Positions 1 to 8,758 of a stretch of DNA of 64,000 nt are shown here, piece after piece. The translations under genes and the position numbers were made by a program. The stretch's first letter is position 1. Each line of letters starts with the position of its first letter. Source of the stretch: Burkholderia sp. OK233. Its GTDB lineage: Bacteria; Pseudomonadota; Gammaproteobacteria; Burkholderiales; Burkholderiaceae. The stretch lies in the NCBI RefSeq assembly GCF_900230185.1, contig NZ_OCSR01000001.1, positions 3,100,001 to 3,164,000 of the forward strand, written 5' to 3'. The notes below the pieces were generated by a model that was given only the letters and a program-made list of their open reading frames with translations, had not been told where the DNA came from and searched no databases.

Positions 1-2302
1 CTTCAAGGGCGGCAAGCTGCCGCTCGGCAAGAGCGACGACGCCAACGAAATCCCGAGCGCAGAGTTGCTCGAAGATCGCGTGCAACAGGCGCTCGATCTG
101 CTGAAGAAGGTGCGTATGCGCTGGGAGTTCCTGCGCGACAAGCTCGATCTGTCGCTGCGCGAGGCGCAGCACTATCTGGTCGGCCTCGGCTACGAAGGGC
201 TGGCGGAGAAGTTCGCCGATCGCGTCGACGCGCAGCCGGATGCGACCGTGTTCCTTATCACGCAGGACCGTACGGTGCGCGTGTCGTGGAAGGCCGAGAT
301 CCGGGCTGAGTTGCGTCAGATCTTCAACGGCGGCGAGTTCAAGCCGATCCTCGAGGAAGCCCAGGCGATCCACAAGAAGGTCCTGCGTGGCCGTGTGTTC
401 GTCGCGCTGCACATGCACGCGGGCGACGGCAACGTCCACACGAACCTGCCGGTCAACTCCGACAACTACGAGATGCTGCAGGACGCCCACACGGCGGTCG
501 CGCGCATCATGAAGCTGGCGCGTTCGCTCGACGGCGTGATTTCCGGCGAACACGGCATCGGTATTACCAAGCTCGAGTTCCTGACCGACGAAGAGATCGG
601 CGAATTCCGCGCGTACAAGCAGCGCGTCGATCCGCATGGCCGCTTCAACGCGGGCAAGCTGCTCGAAGGCGCCGACCTGCGCAACGCCTACACGCCGAGC
701 TTTGGGCTGATGGGCTACGAATCGCTGATCATGCAGCAGTCCGACATCGGTGCGATTTCCGAGTCGATCAAAGACTGTTTGCGTTGCGGCAAGTGCAAGC
801 CGGTGTGCGCGACCCACGTGCCGCGCGCGAACCTGCTGTACAGCCCGCGTAACAAGATTCTCGCGACCTCCTTGCTGGTTGAGGCGTTCCTGTACGAAGA
901 GCAGACCCGCCGCGGCGTGTCGATCAAGCACTGGGACGAGTTCAACGACGTCGCCGATCACTGCACCGTCTGTCACAAATGCGTGACGCCGTGCCCGGTG
1001 AAGATCGATTTCGGCGATGTGACGATGAACATGCGCAACCTGCTGCGCAAGATGGGCAAGAAGAAGTTCAATCCGGGCAACGCGGCCGGCATGTTCTTCC
1101 TCAACGCCACCAATCCGCAGACCATCAACCTCGCGCGCACCGCGATGATGGGCATCGGCTACAAGGCGCAGCGCCTCGGCAACGACATGCTGAAGAAGTT
1201 CGCGAAGAAGCAGACGGCGCACCCGCCCGCAACCGTCGGCAAGCCGAAGGTCACGCAGCAGGTGATCCATTTCATGAACAAGAAGATGCCGGGCAATCTG
1301 CCGAAGAAAACGGCGCGCGCATTGCTCGATATCGAGGACAACAAGATCGTCCCGATCATCCGCAATCCGAAGACGACCACCGCTGATACGGAAGCGGTGT
1401 TCTACTTCCCGGGCTGCGGCTCCGAGCGGCTCTTCTCGCAAGTCGGTCTGGCGACGCAAGCCATGTTGTGGGAAGCGGGCGTGCAAACCGTGCTGCCGCC
1501 GGGCTACCTGTGTTGCGGCTATCCGCAGCGCGGCTCGGGCCAGTTCGACAAGGCCGAGCAGATCGTCACGGATAACCGTGTGCTGTTCCACCGCGTCGCG
1601 AATACGCTGAACTATCTCGACATCAAGACGGTGGTGGTGTCGTGCGGTACGTGTTACGACCAGCTCGCCGGTTACGAATTCGAGAAGATCTTCCCGGGCT
1701 GCCGGATCATCGACATCCACGAGTTTCTGCTCGAAAAAGGCATCAAGCTCGAAGGCGTGAACGGCGTGCGCTACATGTACCACGACCCGTGCCACTCGCC
1801 GATCAAGACGATGGACCCGGTCAAGCTCGTCAATCAGCTGATGGGGTCGGAGAACGACGGCTACAAGATCGAGAAGAACGATCGCTGCTGTGGCGAATCC
1901 GGCACACTCGCGGTGACACGCCCGGACATTTCGACGCAAGTCCGTTTCCGCAAGGAAGAGGAAATGCGCAAGGGCGCCGCGAAGCTGCGTGGCATTCCTT
2001 TGGTGGCTGAGGCGGGTGCGAATGGGATCAACGCGGCCAATGCGTCGGCCGGCGCGGCGGGTGCGCCGGACGGCTCCGTGCTCAAGGCGGGCGACGGGCC
2101 GCAACCGAACGGCGCCACGCAGGTGAAGATCCTGACGAGCTGCCCGTCCTGCCTGCAAGGTCTGTCGCGCTACAACGAAGACGCGGGCACCGAGGCGGAC
2201 TACATCGTCGTCGAGATGGCACGTCACGTGCTCGGCGAAGACTGGATGGCGGATTACGTCCAGCGGGCGAACAATGGCGGAATCGAGCGCGTGCTGGTTT
2301 AA
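1..2302 (+). CDS. FAD-linked oxidase / Fe-S (CCG-domain) oxidoreductase, 3' part
   Basis: The reading frame is open from base 2, so the 5' end lies outside the window. In the visible part the order is: the C-terminal part of an FAD-linked oxidase (HMHAGDGNVHTNLP and GEHGIGITKLEFL, typical of the lactate/glycolate oxidase family), two 4Fe-4S clusters (CLRCGKCKPVC and CTVCHKCVTPCP), then two cysteine-rich CCG domains (FPGCGSERLF...CCGYPQRGSG and HDPCHSP...CCGESG) and a last SCPSCLQG motif. This matches the very long DUF3683-type FAD/FMN oxidoreductases of Burkholderia, which join a GlcD-like and a GlcF-like half in one chain and probably oxidise a 2-hydroxy acid. The substrate cannot be read from the sequence. 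An Ala/Gly-rich insert (about bases 2008-2115) separates the second CCG domain from the last Cys pair. The HIT gene starts 34 bases downstream. Confidence 0.88.
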   Translation, partial: FKGGKLPLGKSDDANEIPSAELLEDRVQQALDLLKKVRMRWEFLRDKLDLSLREAQHYLVGLGYEGLAEKFADRVDAQPDATVFLITQDRTVRVSWKAEIRAELRQIFNGGEFKPILEEAQAIHKKVLRGRVFVALHMHAGDGNVHTNLPVNSDNYEMLQDAHTAVARIMKLARSLDGVISGEHGIGITKLEFLTDEEIGEFRAYKQRVDPHGRFNAGKLLEGADLRNAYTPSFGLMGYESLIMQQSDIGAISESIKDCLRCGKCKPVCATHVPRANLLYSPRNKILATSLLVEAFLYEEQTRRGVSIKHWDEFNDVADHCTVCHKCVTPCPVKIDFGDVTMNMRNLLRKMGKKKFNPGNAAGMFFLNATNPQTINLARTAMMGIGYKAQRLGNDMLKKFAKKQTAHPPATVGKPKVTQQVIHFMNKKMPGNLPKKTARALLDIEDNKIVPIIRNPKTTTADTEAVFYFPGCGSERLFSQVGLATQAMLWEAGVQTVLPPGYLCCGYPQRGSGQFDKAEQIVTDNRVLFHRVANTLNYLDIKTVVVSCGTCYDQLAGYEFEKIFPGCRIIDIHEFLLEKGIKLEGVNGVRYMYHDPCHSPIKTMDPVKLVNQLMGSENDGYKIEKNDRCCGESGTLAVTRPDISTQVRFRKEEEMRKGAAKLRGIPLVAEAGANGINAANASAGAAGAPDGSVLKAGDGPQPNGATQVKILTSCPSCLQGLSRYNEDAGTEADYIVVEMARHVLGEDWMADYVQRANNGGIERVLV

Positions 2303-2336
2303 TGGCACGACTGACGATTTTTGCCTGAGGACGACG

Positions 2337-2765
2337 ATGGAATGCGTTTTTTGCCGTGAAGATGGCGGCGATGTGCTGTGGCAGGACGACACCCTGCGTG
2401 TCGTCCTCGCCGACGAACACGATTACCCGGGCTTTTGCCGGGTGATCTGGAACAAGCATGTCGCTGAGTTTTCCGATCTCGCCGAGACCGACCGCGATCG
2501 CGTGATGCAGGCCGTGTATGCGGTCGAGCGTGCGATCCGGCGCATTCTCCAGCCGGTGAAGGTCAACCTGGCGAGCCTCGGCAACCAGGTGCCGCACGTG
2601 CATTGGCATGTGATACCGCGTTTTTCGAACGACGCTCATTTCCCGCTGCCGATCTGGGCGCCGCGCCAACGCACGGTGTCCGAAGCCATGCTGTCGTCGC
2701 GCCGCGCGCAAGCTACCCTGCTGCGCGAAGCCGTACGGCAAGAAATCGAACAGGCGTTTGGCTGA
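2337..2765 (+). CDS. HIT family protein
   Basis: This is a 142-residue protein with the histidine triad HVHWHVIP at residues 87-94, the signature of HIT nucleotide hydrolases and transferases. It opens with a CxxC pair (MECVFC) that often binds zinc in this family. The frame is open further upstream to 2274, but that extension overlaps the preceding gene; the ATG at 2337 gives the usual HIT length and N-terminus. The likely role is hydrolysis of a nucleotide phosphoramidate or dinucleotide; the exact substrate is unknown. It follows the oxidoreductase closely and precedes the DUF971 gene by 59 bases, so it may be co-transcribed with the ubiE cluster. Confidence 0.88.
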   Translation: MECVFCREDGGDVLWQDDTLRVVLADEHDYPGFCRVIWNKHVAEFSDLAETDRDRVMQAVYAVERAIRRILQPVKVNLASLGNQVPHVHWHVIPRFSNDAHFPLPIWAPRQRTVSEAMLSSRRAQATLLREAVRQEIEQAFG

Positions 2766-2824
2766 GCGTCCCAAACCTGTCGCCTCGCGCCAGAGGTGGC
2801 CCGGCGCTTTCTAATGAGGTCAAC

Positions 2825-3238
2825 ATGAGTGGACTGACTCGCGATACCCCGGTGCCGACCGGCGTGGTCGTGCATTCCAAATCGCGCGTGCTCGAATTGC
2901 AGTACGCAAACGGCGAAACGTATCGCCTGCCGTTCGAACTACTGCGCGTGTATTCGCCGTCGGCAGAAGTGATGGGCCACGGGCCTGGCCAGGAGACGCT
3001 GCAAACCGGCAAGCGCGACGTCACGATCACCATGATCGAAGGCGTCGGTAACTATGCGCTGCAGCCGACTTTCTCCGACGGGCACGCCACCGGCATCTAT
3101 TCCTGGGACCTGCTGCACGACATGGCCATCCGTCAGGATGAACTCTGGCGCGACTATCTCGCCAAACTGGCAGCGGCCGGCGTCGACCGCGATGCACCGA
3201 TGGCGCCAGCCGGTGCTGCGCACGGGCACTGTCACTGA
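2825..3238 (+). CDS. DUF971 (gamma-butyrobetaine hydroxylase N-terminal-like) protein
   Basis: This 137-residue protein carries the DUF971 fold ([26 protein letters not shown] near the N-terminus, ending in [11 protein letters not shown]), the domain found at the N-terminus of gamma-butyrobetaine hydroxylases. In bacteria it usually stands alone, as here, often near ubiE or Fe-S genes. The C-terminus is histidine-rich (AHGHCH), which could bind metal. The ATG at 2825 follows the SD-like AATGAGGT; a longer frame from 2603 only overlaps the HIT gene. The function of the stand-alone form is not established. The position directly before ubiE is conserved in Burkholderia, which suggests a link with quinone or Fe-S metabolism. 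Confidence 0.86.
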   Translation: MSGLTRDTPVPTGVVVHSKSRVLELQYANGETYRLPFELLRVYSPSAEVMGHGPGQETLQTGKRDVTITMIEGVGNYALQPTFSDGHATGIYSWDLLHDMAIRQDELWRDYLAKLAAAGVDRDAPMAPAGAAHGHCH

Positions 3239-3305
3239 TACGATTCGCCCTGATCGCCGCACTGATGCGGCGCAACATTTCAGAATACGCGAAAGGACGA
3301 GCGCG

Positions 3306-4037
3306 ATGAGCAAAACCCACTTCGGCTTTCAATCGGTCGACGAACAGGACAAAGCGCAGAAGGTGGCGGGCGTGTTCCACTCGGTCGCCTCCAACTACGA
3401 CTTGATGAACGACCTGATGTCGGGCGGGTTGCACCGGGCGTGGAAGATGTTCACGATCGCCCAGGCCAACGTCCGGCCGGGCTTCAAGGTGCTCGATATT
3501 GCGGGGGGCACGGGCGATCTGTCGAAGGCGTTCGCCAGACAGGCGGGCGAAACCGGCGAAGTCTGGCACACCGACATCAACGAATCGATGCTGCGCGTGG
3601 GCCGCGACCGCCTGCTGGACAAGGGCGTGATCACCCCGGCGCTGCTGTGCGATGCCGAGAAAATTCCCTTTCCGGACAATTACTTCGACGTAGTGACCGT
3701 GGCATTCGGCCTGCGCAACATGACGCACAAGGATGTGGCGCTCGCCGAGATGCGACGGGTGTTGAAGCCGGCAGGCCGTTTGCTGGTGCTGGAGTTCTCG
3801 AAGGTGTGGGATCCGCTTAAAAAGGTCTACGACGTCTATTCGTTCAAGGTGCTGCCGTGGCTTGGCGACCGGTTTGCGAAGGACGCGGAGAGCTACCGCT
3901 ACCTGGCGGAATCGATCCGGATGCATCCGGATCAGGAAACTTTGAAAACAATGATGGAACAAGCGGGCCTGGACGGCGTCAAATATTACAATTTGTCAGC
4001 TGGCGTGGTAGCTTTACATGTGGGGACCAAATACTAG
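3306..4037 (+). CDS. ubiE: Bifunctional demethylmenaquinone/2-methoxy-6-polyprenyl-1,4-benzoquinol methylase UbiE
   Basis: This is a 243-residue SAM-dependent C-methyltransferase of ubiquinone (and menaquinone) biosynthesis. The SAM-binding motif DIAGGTGD lies at residues 64-71, and the family signature [11 protein letters not shown] follows. The length equals that of other proteobacterial UbiE proteins. The start at 3306 has AAAGGA upstream; the frame stays open to 3054 inside the DUF971 gene, but that extension is spurious. It heads a group of ubiquinone genes (ubiJ and ubiB follow after the Tim44-like gene). A short GC hairpin (CGCCGCA/TGCGGCG, about 3255-3272) lies in the leader. Confidence 0.97.
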   Translation: MSKTHFGFQSVDEQDKAQKVAGVFHSVASNYDLMNDLMSGGLHRAWKMFTIAQANVRPGFKVLDIAGGTGDLSKAFARQAGETGEVWHTDINESMLRVGRDRLLDKGVITPALLCDAEKIPFPDNYFDVVTVAFGLRNMTHKDVALAEMRRVLKPAGRLLVLEFSKVWDPLKKVYDVYSFKVLPWLGDRFAKDAESYRYLAESIRMHPDQETLKTMMEQAGLDGVKYYNLSAGVVALHVGTKY

Positions 4038-4075
4038 GGTTCCTAACCCATCGATTTTTAAAGGAAAGTACGAAA

Positions 4076-5068
4076 ATGTCCGATTCAGGTGTGTTATCTC
4101 CCCGTAAGGTTACGAGGTCATTGGTGAGAAGAATCGGACTGATCGCGATGGTCGGTCTGATCATGGCCGGCTCTCTCGCCTCGCTCGATGCGGAAGCCCG
4201 CCGCATGGGCGGCGGCCGTACCATTGGCCGTCAGTCGAACACGGTTCAGCAGCAGTCCGCTCCGTCGCAACCTTCCCAAAGCAATCAGGCCATGCAGCAG
4301 CGCGCGCAGCCGGCACCGGCGCCCGCGCCGACTCCCGCCGCAGCGCCTAACCGCTCGCGCTGGCTTGGGCCGATCGCGGGTCTCGCGGCCGGCCTCGGTA
4401 TCGCTGCGCTGTTGTCGCACTTCGGTCTGGGCGGCGCGTTCGCTGGCGCCATGGCCAACATCATCGTGATCGCGGTCATCGCGATGATCGGCATCTGGCT
4501 GATCCGCCGCTTCATGGGTCGCAAGCGCGATACGGCGCAACCGGCGTACGCCGGGGGCTCGCCGTCGTTGAACGCAGGCGGTACCGGCTACACGCAGGAA
4601 CCGCGTTACACCGCTCCGCCCACTGGCTCGTACCTCGAACCGCAAGGCAACCCGCTGACCACGCCGTCCATCAACACCGCCCCGTCAGTGCCGGCCGGCT
4701 TCGATTCGGAAGCGTTCCTGCGCAACGCGAAGGTGTACTTCGTGCGCCTGCAAGCCGCGTGGGACGTAGGCAACACGGAAGATATCCGCGAATTCACCAC
4801 GCCGGAAATGTTCGCCGAAGTGAAGGTCGATCTGAACTCGCGCGGTGCCGAGTCCAATCAGACGGACGTGGTGCAGCTGAATGCGGAGCTGCTGGGCGTC
4901 GAAGAGCGTGCAACCGAATACTTCGCCAGCGTGCGCTTCTCCGGTTTGATCCGCGAGTCGGCGGGTGCGGCGGCAGAGCCGTTCGTCGAGGTCTGGAACC
5001 TGACGAAGGCGAACCGCCCCGGCGAAGGTTGGCTGCTGGCCGGCATTCAGCAGGTGGCGCAGCACTGA
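4076..5068 (+). CDS. Tim44-like domain membrane protein
   Basis: This 330-residue protein has a hydrophobic N-terminal segment (about 20-37) that may be a signal anchor. A Gln/Pro/Ala-rich linker (60-95) follows, then two membrane helices (about 98-118 and 125-146) and a C-terminal Tim44-like domain (about 230-330, starting near FDSEAFLRNAKVYFVRLQ). Tim44-like domains share the NTF2/calcin fold and bind proteins or lipids at membranes. Bacterial members are common next to ubiE in beta-proteobacteria, but their task is unknown. The ATG at 4076 has AAAGGAAAG upstream. It lies 38 bases after ubiE and is followed by a strong intrinsic terminator (5174-5208). A role in organising the membrane-associated ubiquinone enzymes is only an inference from its neighbours. 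Confidence 0.9.
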   Translation: MSDSGVLSPRKVTRSLVRRIGLIAMVGLIMAGSLASLDAEARRMGGGRTIGRQSNTVQQQSAPSQPSQSNQAMQQRAQPAPAPAPTPAAAPNRSRWLGPIAGLAAGLGIAALLSHFGLGGAFAGAMANIIVIAVIAMIGIWLIRRFMGRKRDTAQPAYAGGSPSLNAGGTGYTQEPRYTAPPTGSYLEPQGNPLTTPSINTAPSVPAGFDSEAFLRNAKVYFVRLQAAWDVGNTEDIREFTTPEMFAEVKVDLNSRGAESNQTDVVQLNAELLGVEERATEYFASVRFSGLIRESAGAAAEPFVEVWNLTKANRPGEGWLLAGIQQVAQH

Positions 5069-5173
5069 GCCAGCAGCGGGATAGGGCCGGGACAGCCCTG
5101 CTCGCCCTGACTTTGCACAAAGCATTGGCCGTTCGGCATAGCAAGCCGCGAAGCGAACGGACGTTACAATAGG

Positions 5174-5208
5174 AACCCGCGCGGGCACCTCGCCCGCGCG
5201 GGTTTTTT
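5174..5208 (+). terminator. Intrinsic terminator immediately before ubiJ
   Basis: A perfect 13-bp stem (AACCCGCGCGGGC at 5174-5186 paired with 5192-5204, loop ACCTC) is followed by a run of six T (5203-5208). It lies only 14 bases before the ubiJ ATG, so it could end transcripts from the Tim44-like gene or attenuate read-through into ubiJ-ubiB. Confidence 0.85.
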
Positions 5209-5221
5209 CTTGCCACTTTCA

Positions 5222-5866
5222 ATGACCCTCGCCGCCAAGCCCTTCGCTGCTGCTGTCAATCATCTGCTCGCCCGCGAATCGTGGGCTCGAGAGCGCCTCG
5301 CCCCGTACGCGGGCAAGACCGCCAGACTGTCCTGTCCGCCAGTCGTGCTGATGCTGCTGGTGCAACCCGACGGCTACCTCGGCGCGGTCGACGAAACCGA
5401 TGCGCAACAGTTCGATGTGACCATCTCGGTGCCGTCCGATGCGCTGCCGGCCTTCATGCAAGGCGGCCAGGCCGCGGTGATGAAGCACGTGAAGATCGAA
5501 GGCGACGCCGAGTTTGCGACGGTGATCGCCAAGCTCGCCGAGCATCTGCGCTGGGAGCCCGAAGAGGATCTGGCGAAGCTGATCGGCGACGGTCCGGCGT
5601 GGCGAGTCGCGTCGGTCGTGCGCACGGTCGGCGAACATGCGCGGCGTACCGGGCGCAATCTGCTCGACACCGCCGCCGAGTATCTGCTCGACGAAAACCC
5701 ACAACTGGTGCGCCGCGCCGCGCTGGAAGACTTCAACGTCGAACTGGCCCGCGCCCGCGACGCTTTGGCGCGCGTGGAAAAGCGCATCGAGCGTCTTGAA
5801 CAGAAGGTCGAAGCCCGCGGTGCAGAGGCGCCGGGCAGCGCCGCCACGTCGCGCGGCACGCGCTAG
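5222..5866 (+). CDS. ubiJ: Ubiquinone biosynthesis accessory factor UbiJ (SCP2 domain)
   Basis: This 214-residue protein has an N-terminal SCP2 (sterol carrier) lipid-binding domain and a C-terminal charged helix (about 175-205, RARDALARVEKRIERLEQKVEA). It matches UbiJ, which binds ubiquinone intermediates in the cytosolic Ubi complex. The gene sits directly before ubiB, as in E. coli and other proteobacteria (ubiE-ubiJ-ubiB order). The ATG at 5222 has no clear Shine-Dalgarno site; the T-run of a terminator ends 13 bases upstream. A TTG at 5210 would add four residues but lies within or at the end of the terminator. Confidence 0.9.
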   Translation: MTLAAKPFAAAVNHLLARESWARERLAPYAGKTARLSCPPVVLMLLVQPDGYLGAVDETDAQQFDVTISVPSDALPAFMQGGQAAVMKHVKIEGDAEFATVIAKLAEHLRWEPEEDLAKLIGDGPAWRVASVVRTVGEHARRTGRNLLDTAAEYLLDENPQLVRRAALEDFNVELARARDALARVEKRIERLEQKVEARGAEAPGSAATSRGTR

Positions 5867-5881
5867 TCATCGGGCACAACT

Positions 5882-7459
5882 ATGCGTTTTCTGCGTTTCC
5901 TCAAGATTTTCTTTACGGTCATCCGCTTCGGTCTCGATGAGATGATGCTCAGCCGCGTTAATGACCGGCGTGTGCGTTTGCTGCTGCGTATCACCACCAT
6001 CGGCCGCAAGTTCGACGCGCCTCCGGGTGTGCGTTTGCGGCTCGCGCTCGAAAGCCTCGGGCCGATCTTCGTCAAGTTCGGCCAGGTCCTGTCCACGCGG
6101 CGCGATCTGCTGCCGGTCGATATCGCCAATGAACTGGCCAAGCTGCAGGATCAGGTGCCGCCGTTCGATTCGGCGGTGGCGATCGGGTTGGTCGAGAAGT
6201 CGCTCGGCGCACCGGTCGACGTCCTGTTCGACGATTTCGAGCGGGTGCCGGTGGCGAGTGCGTCGATCGCGCAGGTTCACTTTGCGAAGGTGAAAGCAGG
6301 GCAGCACGCGGGCAAGGCGGTCGCCGTGAAGGTACTGCGGCCGAACATGTTGCCGGTGATCGACTCCGACCTGGCGTTGCTGCGCGACATTGCCGTCTGG
6401 GCCGAGCGCCTATGGGCCGACGGCAAGCGCCTGAAGCCGCGCGAGGTGGTCGCCGAATTCGACAAGTATCTGCACGACGAACTCGATCTGATGCGCGAGG
6501 CGGCCAACGGCAGCCAGCTGCGCCGCAACTTCGCTGGCCTCGATCTGCTGCTGGTGCCGGAAATGTACTGGGAGTTCTGCACGCCCACTGTGCTGGTGAT
6601 GGAGCGCATGGTCGGCGTGCCGATCAGCCAAGTGGAGACGCTGCGCGCGGCCGGCGTCGATATTCCGAAGCTGGCGCGCGAAGGTGTCGAGATTTTCTTC
6701 ACTCAAGTGTTCCGCGATGGCTTTTTCCACGCGGACATGCACCCGGGCAACATTCAGGTAAGCCTCGATCCGGCGCACTTCGGCCGCTATATCGCGCTCG
6801 ACTTCGGCATCATCGGCGCACTGTCGGACTTCGATAAGAACTACCTCGCGCAGAACTTCCTCGCTTTCTTCAAGCGTGACTACCACCGTGTCGCCACGCT
6901 GCATCTGGAGTCCGGCTGGGTGCCGCCTACGACTCGGGTCGAGGAACTGGAAAGCGCAATCCGCGCGGTTTGCGAGCCCTATTTCGACCGTGCGTTGAAG
7001 GATATTTCGCTCGGCCAGGTGCTGATGCGCCTGTTCTCGACTTCGCGCCGCTTCAACGTGGAAATCCAGCCGCAACTGGTGCTGCTACAAAAAACCATGC
7101 TGAACGTGGAAGGGCTCGGCCGATCGCTCGATCCTGAGCTGGACTTGTGGAAGACCGCCAAGCCGTATCTCGAACGCTGGATGAACGAGCAGATCGGTCT
7201 GCGCGGCTGGTACGAGCGGCTGAAGATCGAAGCGCCGCAGTGGAGCAAGACGCTGCCGCAGTTACCCCGCCTGATCCATCACGTGCTGGCTCAGCGTCAC
7301 GATCACACGCGCGGCGCGAACGACGACATGATTCGCCAGATTCTGCTCGAGCAGAAGCGTACCAACCGGTTGCTGCAAGGCTTGCTGCTGTTCGGCGTGG
7401 CGGTCGGTGTCGGTGCGGTGCTGGCGCGGGCGTTTCTGGCGTTCGCCTACGGCGGCTGA
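5882..7459 (+). CDS. ubiB: Ubiquinone biosynthesis protein kinase-like UbiB
   Basis: This 525-residue protein belongs to the ABC1/ADCK/UbiB atypical kinase-like family needed for aerobic ubiquinone synthesis. Visible motifs are the KxGQ region ([10 protein letters not shown], 64-73), the alanine-rich nucleotide loop ([10 protein letters not shown], 124-133), the catalytic-loop equivalent HADMHPGN (283-290) and DFG (307-309). A C-terminal membrane helix lies at about 505-523. The family has weak or no true protein kinase activity and is thought to use ATPase activity to extract lipid intermediates. It starts 15 bases after ubiJ and is probably co-transcribed with it. Confidence 0.97.
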   Translation: MRFLRFLKIFFTVIRFGLDEMMLSRVNDRRVRLLLRITTIGRKFDAPPGVRLRLALESLGPIFVKFGQVLSTRRDLLPVDIANELAKLQDQVPPFDSAVAIGLVEKSLGAPVDVLFDDFERVPVASASIAQVHFAKVKAGQHAGKAVAVKVLRPNMLPVIDSDLALLRDIAVWAERLWADGKRLKPREVVAEFDKYLHDELDLMREAANGSQLRRNFAGLDLLLVPEMYWEFCTPTVLVMERMVGVPISQVETLRAAGVDIPKLAREGVEIFFTQVFRDGFFHADMHPGNIQVSLDPAHFGRYIALDFGIIGALSDFDKNYLAQNFLAFFKRDYHRVATLHLESGWVPPTTRVEELESAIRAVCEPYFDRALKDISLGQVLMRLFSTSRRFNVEIQPQLVLLQKTMLNVEGLGRSLDPELDLWKTAKPYLERWMNEQIGLRGWYERLKIEAPQWSKTLPQLPRLIHHVLAQRHDHTRGANDDMIRQILLEQKRTNRLLQGLLLFGVAVGVGAVLARAFLAFAYGG

Positions 7460-7488
7460 TCCCGATCCTGATCCCTAGGAGGCATCTC

Positions 7489-8112
7489 ATGAGCGACCCG
7501 ACCCAGCCTTCCGCGCCCGACTTCGCGACTCGCGATCCCAACTCGCCTGAGTTCTGGGACGAGCGCTTCGAGCGCCATTTCACGCCGTGGGATCAGGCGG
7601 GCGTGCCTGCGGCGTTCCAGTTTTTCGCTAGCCGGCACAGCGGCGCCGCTGTTCTGATTCCCGGCTGCGGCAGTGCGTACGAGGCGCGCTGGCTGGCCGA
7701 GCAGGGCAATCCGGTCCGGGCGATCGATTTCTCACCGGCCGCCGTAGCGGCAGCGCGCGAGCAATTGGGCGCGCAGCATGCGCAACTGGTCGAGCAGGCT
7801 GACTTCTTCACCTACGAACCGCCGTTTACGCCGGCGTGGGTCTACGAGCGTGCGTTCCTTTGCGCGTTGCCGGTAGCGCGCCGTGAAGACTACGCGCGAC
7901 GAATGGCCGAGCTGTTGCCTGCCGGCACGCTGCTGGCGGGTTTCTATTTCATCGGCGCGACGCCGAAAGGGCCGCCGTTCGGTATCGAGCGCGCTGAACT
8001 CGACGCGCTGCTCACGCCGCACTTCGATCTGATCGAAGACGAAGCCGTGAACGACTCGATTGCCGTCTTTGCCGGTCGCGAGCGCTGGATGACCTGGCGC
8101 CGTCATGGTTGA
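7489..8112 (+). CDS. TPMT-family SAM-dependent methyltransferase
   Basis: This 207-residue class I methyltransferase shows the SAM motif LIPGCGSAYEARWLAEQG (about 55-72) and the family's N-terminal FWDERFERHFTPWD. It belongs to the thiopurine S-methyltransferase superfamily. Bacterial members methylate thiols, selenium or tellurium compounds or halides; the substrate here cannot be decided. The start at 7489 has a strong AGGAGG eight bases upstream, while the longer frame from 7147 lies inside ubiB. It probably ends the ubiJ-ubiB transcript. Confidence 0.88.
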   Translation: MSDPTQPSAPDFATRDPNSPEFWDERFERHFTPWDQAGVPAAFQFFASRHSGAAVLIPGCGSAYEARWLAEQGNPVRAIDFSPAAVAAAREQLGAQHAQLVEQADFFTYEPPFTPAWVYERAFLCALPVARREDYARRMAELLPAGTLLAGFYFIGATPKGPPFGIERAELDALLTPHFDLIEDEAVNDSIAVFAGRERWMTWRRHG

Positions 8113-8239
8113 GTGCACCGCCGCGTTTGACGATGGCGCGGGCCGCACTTGATTCGATAGCGGCCGCCCCCATTTATGTAAACGGCGGCTGCGCCTGGCG
8201 TTTGTCCCCGAAATTCGCGGGTGACTAGCCATATGCGGC

Positions 8240-8245
8240 TATAAT
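8240..8245 (+). promoter_or_regulatory. Candidate -10 box before the FmdB-like gene
   Basis: A perfect TATAAT stands 46 bases before the FmdB-like start codon in the 178-base gap after the methyltransferase gene. No good -35 hexamer is seen at the right distance, so this is a candidate only. It would serve the FmdB-DUF502-aspS run. Confidence 0.4.
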
Positions 8246-8290
8246 TCAAGGCTTTGCAAGCGTTTACAAGATTTCAGTAGGGAAAAGTTC

Positions 8291-8683
8291 ATGCCGATCT
8301 ACGCTTATCGTTGCGAGTCATGCGGCTTCGGGAAGGACGTGCTTCAGAAGATGAGCGACCCCCAGTTGACGCAGTGTCCCGAGTGCGGGAAAGACACATT
8401 TCGCAAGCAGGTGACTGCAGCCGGTTTCCAGTTGAAGGGCTCCGGCTGGTATGTAACCGATTTCCGCAGCGGTAACACCGGCGCGAACGCGCCGGCCAAG
8501 CCCGACGCGAATGGCGGCTCGAATGCGAATTCGGGCGAAAACGCCGCAGCCGGGAATAATGGCGCAGCGAAATCCGACACGGCTTCGGCCAACGGCACGG
8601 ACGCCGCCGCTTCATCGGGTGCAGCCGCAACGCCTGCCGCACCCGCCGCATCGGCGAGTTCGAGCGGTTCCGGCAGCGCCTAG
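8291..8683 (+). CDS. FmdB-family zinc ribbon protein
   Basis: This 130-residue protein begins with the FmdB zinc ribbon: two CxxC knuckles (CESCG at about residues 9-13 and CPECG at about 35-39) in about 50 residues, followed by the conserved KGSGWYVTDF. The remaining 70 or so residues are a low-complexity tail rich in Ala, Asn, Ser and Gly. FmdB proteins are small putative regulatory proteins of unknown target. The position before DUF502 and aspS is conserved in Burkholderia. The long simple tail is typical of this clade. Confidence 0.9.
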   Translation: MPIYAYRCESCGFGKDVLQKMSDPQLTQCPECGKDTFRKQVTAAGFQLKGSGWYVTDFRSGNTGANAPAKPDANGGSNANSGENAAAGNNGAAKSDTASANGTDAAASSGAAATPAAPAASASSSGSGSA

Positions 8684-8758
8684 TGGGACTGCCGCCCTTC
8701 GGGGCGGCGCACACGCCGCGCGTCGGGTATCGGCTCGCGCGGCTTTCTGGCGGTACAC

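Noticed and set aside
3255..3272. Short GC hairpin before ubiE as a terminator or riboswitch
   Set aside because: The stem is only seven base pairs with no T-run and no known riboswitch pattern.
3027..3962. Long minus-strand frame opposite ubiE
   Set aside because: It runs antiparallel to a clear UbiE gene and its Arg/His-rich composition is typical of a mirror of GC-rich coding DNA.
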